NCBI RefSeq assembly: GCF_958298935.1
Contig: NC_084927.1
Location: 36,522,501-36,586,500 of the forward strand
Direction of reading: 5' to 3'
DNA: 64,000 nt
DNA from: Phragmites australis
Taxonomy: Eukaryota > Streptophyta > Magnoliopsida > Poales > Poaceae
Shown piece after piece: positions 59,457 through 64,000 of this stretch (within the stretch, counting starts at the first letter, position 1; the number at the start of each line of letters is the position of its first letter). Under the pieces are notes generated by a model. The model saw only the letters and a list, made by a program, of their open reading frames with translations. It made no database searches and was not told the DNA's origin. Position numbers and translations under genes: made by a program.

Positions 59457-61951
59457 TCATTACCTGTGAAACAGAATAATTCTCTACATGCATCGTAATG
59501 GTCCAATAATTCCTGAATGCTGATGTGAATTCTCAAGAAATGAGGAGCGGCGGGAGGACTCGAGCACGCTGTCAGTTGTCAGCATTATTGGGAGCTTTCA
59601 GCGCATGGGTTCCTTCCTTTGACCAGAAGGCGGCTACTCGGACCGGCAGAGCCAGAGCTGCAACGGCCAAGGGCTTGTGCATCCACGTTGGGAGGCTTGA
59701 CCTTTGTAGTCATCATCTCACCAAGTATTTAATTTACTTTTAGTCAATCTGTCATATATTCTTTTTCTCTGAATCGCCGTGCAATTGCAACCTCTTGTGG
59801 AAAAAAACTGCGATGAACAGCTGCAGAGTTTGTACATGGCCACGATCGAGAAGGGCAGGCCTCGAGGACAGAACAAGGATCCATCTCATCTCATCTCATC
59901 TTCCAAGAAGGAAAGTTGGCGGTCCCTCGTTTGGATTGGCATCGTTTCGAACTTCACGAAGATATTGGTTGCTACACAGACCCAAACCAGGTCAAACAAA
60001 ATATGAACAGGCCACAGGTGTACTCGACCGATTTGTTTCTTCTTGAACAGAGAACGGCACAAACGCCTTGCCTGTGTGGTACGGAGTAGTACCAGAAGAA
60101 GATATTCTCCAATCTTGGCCTAAGCTCTGCCATGGCATCCATCGAGATTACTTCAGATTCAGTTGCAGGAAGAAGACGAAGATCAAATCCATTTTTGTAC
60201 GGCCTGCACACAGCTGCAATATGGAGTAGTATTAGGGCTGGTTTGGTTGGCATCCGCAAGTTGTCACGCGGCATGTTAGGCGTGCCACACTGAGTTAGCC
60301 ATGTATTTGCTTCATTGCCGCACTGTGGCGTGCCAAATAATGTTAGACTCATCTAGAGAGGTTCGCCACAACGTTTTACGCCGAATGTCTGGTGAATAAA
60401 TCGTTCGCCACCGGTTCGACGCCACTCCAAAGTCTGCGAAACGATTACCGCCCACGAAAAAAAAATGGCGCGCACTCTTGGCATATTTACCTCTCGGTGG
60501 CATGAATAGGCGTCTCGATATTTCTCCACCGTTCTTGGACTGCTCCTAACCTTATCTTTTCTTCATCGTTGGGTGCCTCATTCTCCACCTCACCCGGTGT
60601 GCTCCTCTCCTGCTTAGTGTGCAGCCCCTCACCCCACGACGACAGAGAAGCCGGTGAAGGGCGCTCGGAGTCAGGGCCGTGGGGCTCAAGTGCGCTGCGG
60701 GGCTGGGGTTGGCCGCCAGGCTCGGATTCATCACCGTCAGTCCGTGTGCAGTGACGACTGGACGCCCGCCTGCCCGCTCATGCATGTCAATCGTACGATG
60801 ATCGACCGTTTGTAGAGAGATCTGCTCTACGGTTCAGACTTCAAAGCCATTTTCACACACTTATAAGATCTTCTTTGCCATCTTAATCACTTTAAAGGAG
60901 GAGATCATAGAAGAAAAAAAATCATAGGGAGTAGAATTCAGTGCCTTATCTGATAGATAACTATAATAGAAAAATAGTTAGCATTTTGCTGCAGGCGTCG
61001 TGTTGATAGATAACTAGCATTTAGCATCTCGCTATGTTCTTGCTCCTTAAATCTCTGCTACCTTACAACGCATTCAGATATGACCATTTCACAAGCTGTT
61101 GCAATTTGTAGTTCCCGAACAACAATGCTAATTCAGTGATTTCACGAATGCTTCAAAGAAGTATTAAGTAGGGATTATTTGGTTCATCCTTATATTTCTA
61201 ACTACTACATTGTAGATTGTAATGATTCATCGTTGTTGGCCTTGCAGATCTACGTTCCCATAGTTGTTGCATCTATTTCAGTTGCAAAATCATTGTGGCT
61301 CTGAGGTAAATTTGTACCCTTATTAATTTATCTTAAAAAAGGTTGAATAAAACAAAAGGTCGAATATTCATTTGTTTGTATTACTCTGGTTAAAAGTGCA
61401 CAGTGGATTATGAAGGCAACACAATTGAACAGATCTGTGATGACAATGGCGAAAACTCAGATTGCTGCAGGTTTAAAAGTTCATTACTTGCTAACAACTC
61501 AAATATGGTCTCTCTGTACAGATAGGGATGTATAGAGTTCACTTTACAGCTTGTGAATATGTAGATTGTAAAATGTACATAAGAACTTTAGAATATAGAT
61601 AGGTCTTGGTTTCTATTTGATGCATGACAAAGAATGCTTCAACTGATGTATAAAATAAGAATAATCCTATTCATACATTGCAGCAATGTCAGCAAAAGCT
61701 CTATCAACGTTCTTGGTTTCTTTCTCCAGCTAATAAGAAGGTAGAAACTAAAGTAGGATTTAGTTGCAACAACTCAGTGTAGATTCTACTATTTTGTTCT
61801 AGCCTTGCTGAAACTGAAATGTACTGACTTCAAGTGGTAACCTTACCACTTCATATATTGAGTGACTATACTCAAGTTTGTCATAAATCAAACACCTACC
61901 ACATATATTTGCTAATTTTGTGGCACCTTCTATGGTAGCAATCTAAACAGT
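59457..61951. other. Intergenic stretch, no gene recognised
   Basis: Mixed sequence with a GGGCTGGTTTGGTTGG word at 60236, which often marks a DNA-transposon end in grasses, but no partner end was found. Confidence 0.45.
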
Positions 61952-62094
61952 GGGCTCGTTCAAATTAGCCATAACTAAAGTTAGATATGGCAGCAAACCA
62001 ACAGCTCAATTTTACCGTAAAGTTAACACGCTAATACTTTAACATATGTCTAACGTTAGTTATGACAAACTACTGTCACGAACTAAACATGCCC
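61952..62094. mobile_element. Small MITE with long imperfect inverted repeats
   Basis: GGGCTCGTTCAAATTAG and, reversed, GGGCATGTTTAGTTCGT form the ends. Further in, CCATAACTAAAGTTAGATAT pairs with the complement of the right arm. The 143 bp could fold into a near-complete hairpin. The TSD is unclear. Confidence 0.55.
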
Positions 62095-62429
62095 TTCTCA
62101 CGGGCAGCGGAATCTCTCGTGAAAACCCTGAAGGTAAGGCGAAGGATGAACGACGGACACATGCATGAACGCACTTTTTTAATCTCAAGTTGCGTTCACC
62201 GACCTGTTCCTTCTCCTCCCCATTATGCTGCATTATTGTCCACAGAGAATCATATGGGGAAGCCTCTAAAGAAACAAGAATGATTTGGGGAGGAGACCTT
62301 TTTCTTTCTTGCCTGAATTTATTAAATCCTTGTGCCACAAGCTGCGGATGCTTCGTTCACCTGCTGCTGATGCCACGGCAGTTCGACTTGTCTACTGAAT
62401 GGATGCATTTCTTTAACTGATCAGAGGTA

Positions 62430-62672
62430 TTCCCTCTGTTTATAAATAGTAGATGCTTTTTAAAAAAGATCAAATTTTATATAATTTAACTAATGTTTAA
62501 TCAAATTATAAGAATATCTAGTGTATAAAAATTATACAACTATATTCATAATTCAAAATAATTTAATATTTTGTAGCTATAAATGATATATATTGTAAAA
62601 AAATCTTACTCAAAATCCAACTTCGAAACCAAACCTAAAATAAATACAACTACTGTTTATAAACGGAGGGAG
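62430..62672. mobile_element. Stowaway MITE, TSD TA
   Basis: Left TTCCCTCTGTTTATAAATAG and right CTGTTTATAAACGGAGGGAG are inverted repeats bounded by TA on both sides. AT-rich interior. Confidence 0.85.
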
Positions 62673-62674
62673 TA

Positions 62675-63700
62675 GCATCCTACATGCTAGCAAATCCAAA
62701 ACCTTATTATCAAGAACATGAAGAGCAGAGCATGGCACGAAGAAATGGCGAAAACTCTGGATCTCTACCGGACCACCTAGACGCTTTCACTAAACAGCTA
62801 CACATGTCTCTCTGGAGTGACAGCCATGCATGCTTTGTTAGACAGGAAGACAGAGCATGAAGCGTTGTTTAGGCGGCCCTTGTTGCTCAACTCAATCCAG
62901 CGTCGCCAACGGCCAACTGCTGCTGCTTCGACACCCGAGCTCCAGAAAAGAACCGGCGTTTTTGGTTGGGTTCGGTTCGGTGCACGGAGCGGCGGCAGCC
63001 GTACGATCGTTATCCATCCATTGATGCGCAAGCAAGCATAGCAGCCGCGGCGGCGAAAAGGATCTCCAGCCCCATCCAGCACGGGCATCGGAGCTCGTAA
63101 ATTCACCGACCCCAGAACAGCGCCCGAAGCCCCATTATCCCGTGATGCTGCGGCCTCTAGGGGCCCACCATAAGTGGAAAATAATCAAATGAGATATAAT
63201 CTTATGTATTCGCGGCTTAAACTCAATTTATAGCGTGATATATGATACTATATATATATATTTCTTATTTTTTATATACTTTTAAATTTTATCATAATAT
63301 TTATAATAATATTTACCATATATTACGTTATTATCAGATTTAGAACGTAAATACAGTATCGTAGGATTTTTTTTTTCGCACCAAGTGGCTCAGGCTCCGC
63401 GGCACCCGAGAAGGGCCCCATGCCACTCATCTCCACCCTTTGGAGAGTCAAAACCCAGAGATATTTCTACCTCCACCCAGCTCCACACCCGCGGGCATCT
63501 ACCACACGCCACGGACACGGGGGCCCCAGTAGATTAGCATGCCTATGCGCGGGCCGGATCTCGTCGGGTGCCAACGGGCCAGGTGCGTGCTCTCTCCCTG
63601 GTGCGGCGGGGCGTAGGGGCGGCCTGACCCAGCGGGGCACGCGCATAGAGACAGCGCGTGTCGGGGCCCACCTGGCGGCTCGGTGGACCCGGCGTAGGTG
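62675..63700. other. Distal upstream region of the H+-ATPase gene
   Basis: No gene is recognised. It has an AT-rich part (63180-63370) followed by a sharp rise in GC towards the promoter. Confidence 0.5.
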
Positions 63701-63706
63701 GGTGGG

Positions 63707-63729
63707 TATAAAGCGGGCGGCGCTATATA
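63707..63729 (+). promoter_or_regulatory. TATA box(es) of the plasma-membrane H+-ATPase gene
   Basis: TATAAAG at 63707-63713 and CTATATAG at 63722-63729 lie about 230-250 bases upstream of the start codon. A pyrimidine-rich stretch (about 63770-63804) follows and probably marks the start of the 5' UTR. No upstream ATG is seen between it and 63955. Confidence 0.65.
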
Positions 63730-63954
63730 GGCAGGTCTCCCGCATCCCTTCCCATTTCGCTCTACCGCTCCCCACTACTACTACTTCCTCCTCCTCCTCT
63801 CCCCGGAAGGGAGAAGAGAAGCGAGCGTGCTGGAGCTTGGCCTCGGGGTCCGGCTGCTATAGAGTCTGCTCCCTTCGGCCACGAACACAGCACGCTCCCA
63901 CCTCGCTCTGCCTGCCGGCCGTTGCTCGGCGCGGGTCGATAGCACCGGTCCGCC

Positions 63955-63996
63955 ATGGGTGGGCTCGAGGAGATCAAGAATGAAGCCGTCGATCTG
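63955..63996 (+). CDS. Plasma-membrane H+-ATPase (P3A-type), first exon only
   Basis: The ATG in a strong context (CCGCCATGGG) opens MGGLEEIKNEAVDL, the conserved N-terminus of many plant plasma-membrane proton pumps. GTGA follows CTG directly, so the exon most likely ends at 63996, the place where grass proton-pump genes have their first intron as I recall. The full protein, off the right edge, would be a ~950-residue ten-helix P-type ATPase that exports protons using ATP. Only 14 residues are visible, so the call rests on that signature and the promoter context. Confidence 0.8.
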
Positions 63997-64000
63997 GTGA

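Overview
The window is nuclear DNA of a grass (Poaceae), judging from GC-rich first exons, split genes with GT-AG introns, and a dense load of Stowaway-type MITEs, long LTRs, hAT and Helitron-like elements. A panicoid grass is likely, but the species cannot be told from the sequence. There are few real genes in a large nested-transposon background.

Genes, left to right. At 1-393 (-) is the start of a small single-pass glycine/proline-rich protein that runs off the left edge. At 2.8-7.4 kb is a cluster of LRK10-like receptor kinases: one copy with a complete kinase domain (+), a frameshifted C-terminal fragment on the - strand, and a third copy (+) broken by an internal kinase deletion and frameshifts. 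At 15551-23238 (+) is an 11-exon gene whose exons all join in phase to a 579-residue protein. It resembles KAKU4, a plant nuclear-envelope/lamina protein. At 24598-25270 (-) is a two-exon ERF transcription factor of the ERF003/SHN-like group. At 63955 (+) is the first exon of a plasma-membrane H+-ATPase that continues off the right edge, with its TATA boxes and pyrimidine-rich 5' UTR.

Mobile DNA fills the rest. Boundaries with target-site duplications (TSDs) can be read directly for a 2.29 kb solo LTR (9558-11849) nested in an older ~3 kb LTR; for an LTR and a SINE inside intron 4 of the KAKU4-like gene; for a 3975 bp hAT element (27173-31147) with a decayed transposase; for a 329 bp retroposon with a 15 bp TSD (37395-37723); and for a 3.64 kb solo LTR (38520-42157). 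A further LTR (46088-48455) has a perfect TSD but carries an inverted piece of its own family inside it. From 37.9 to 51.6 kb two related ~0.3-0.4 kb LTR-like segments bracket three different degenerate tandem arrays. This could be an old non-autonomous LTR element (LARD-like), later hit by two LTR insertions. A composite Helitron-like block lies at 57.9-59.5 kb.

The genes do not form a pathway. They are unrelated plant genes separated by transposon nests. I see no CRISPR array, operon or new defence-like system. The most unusual structures are the array-bearing element at 38-51.6 kb, the chimeric inverted LTR, and the decay of the kinase cluster.
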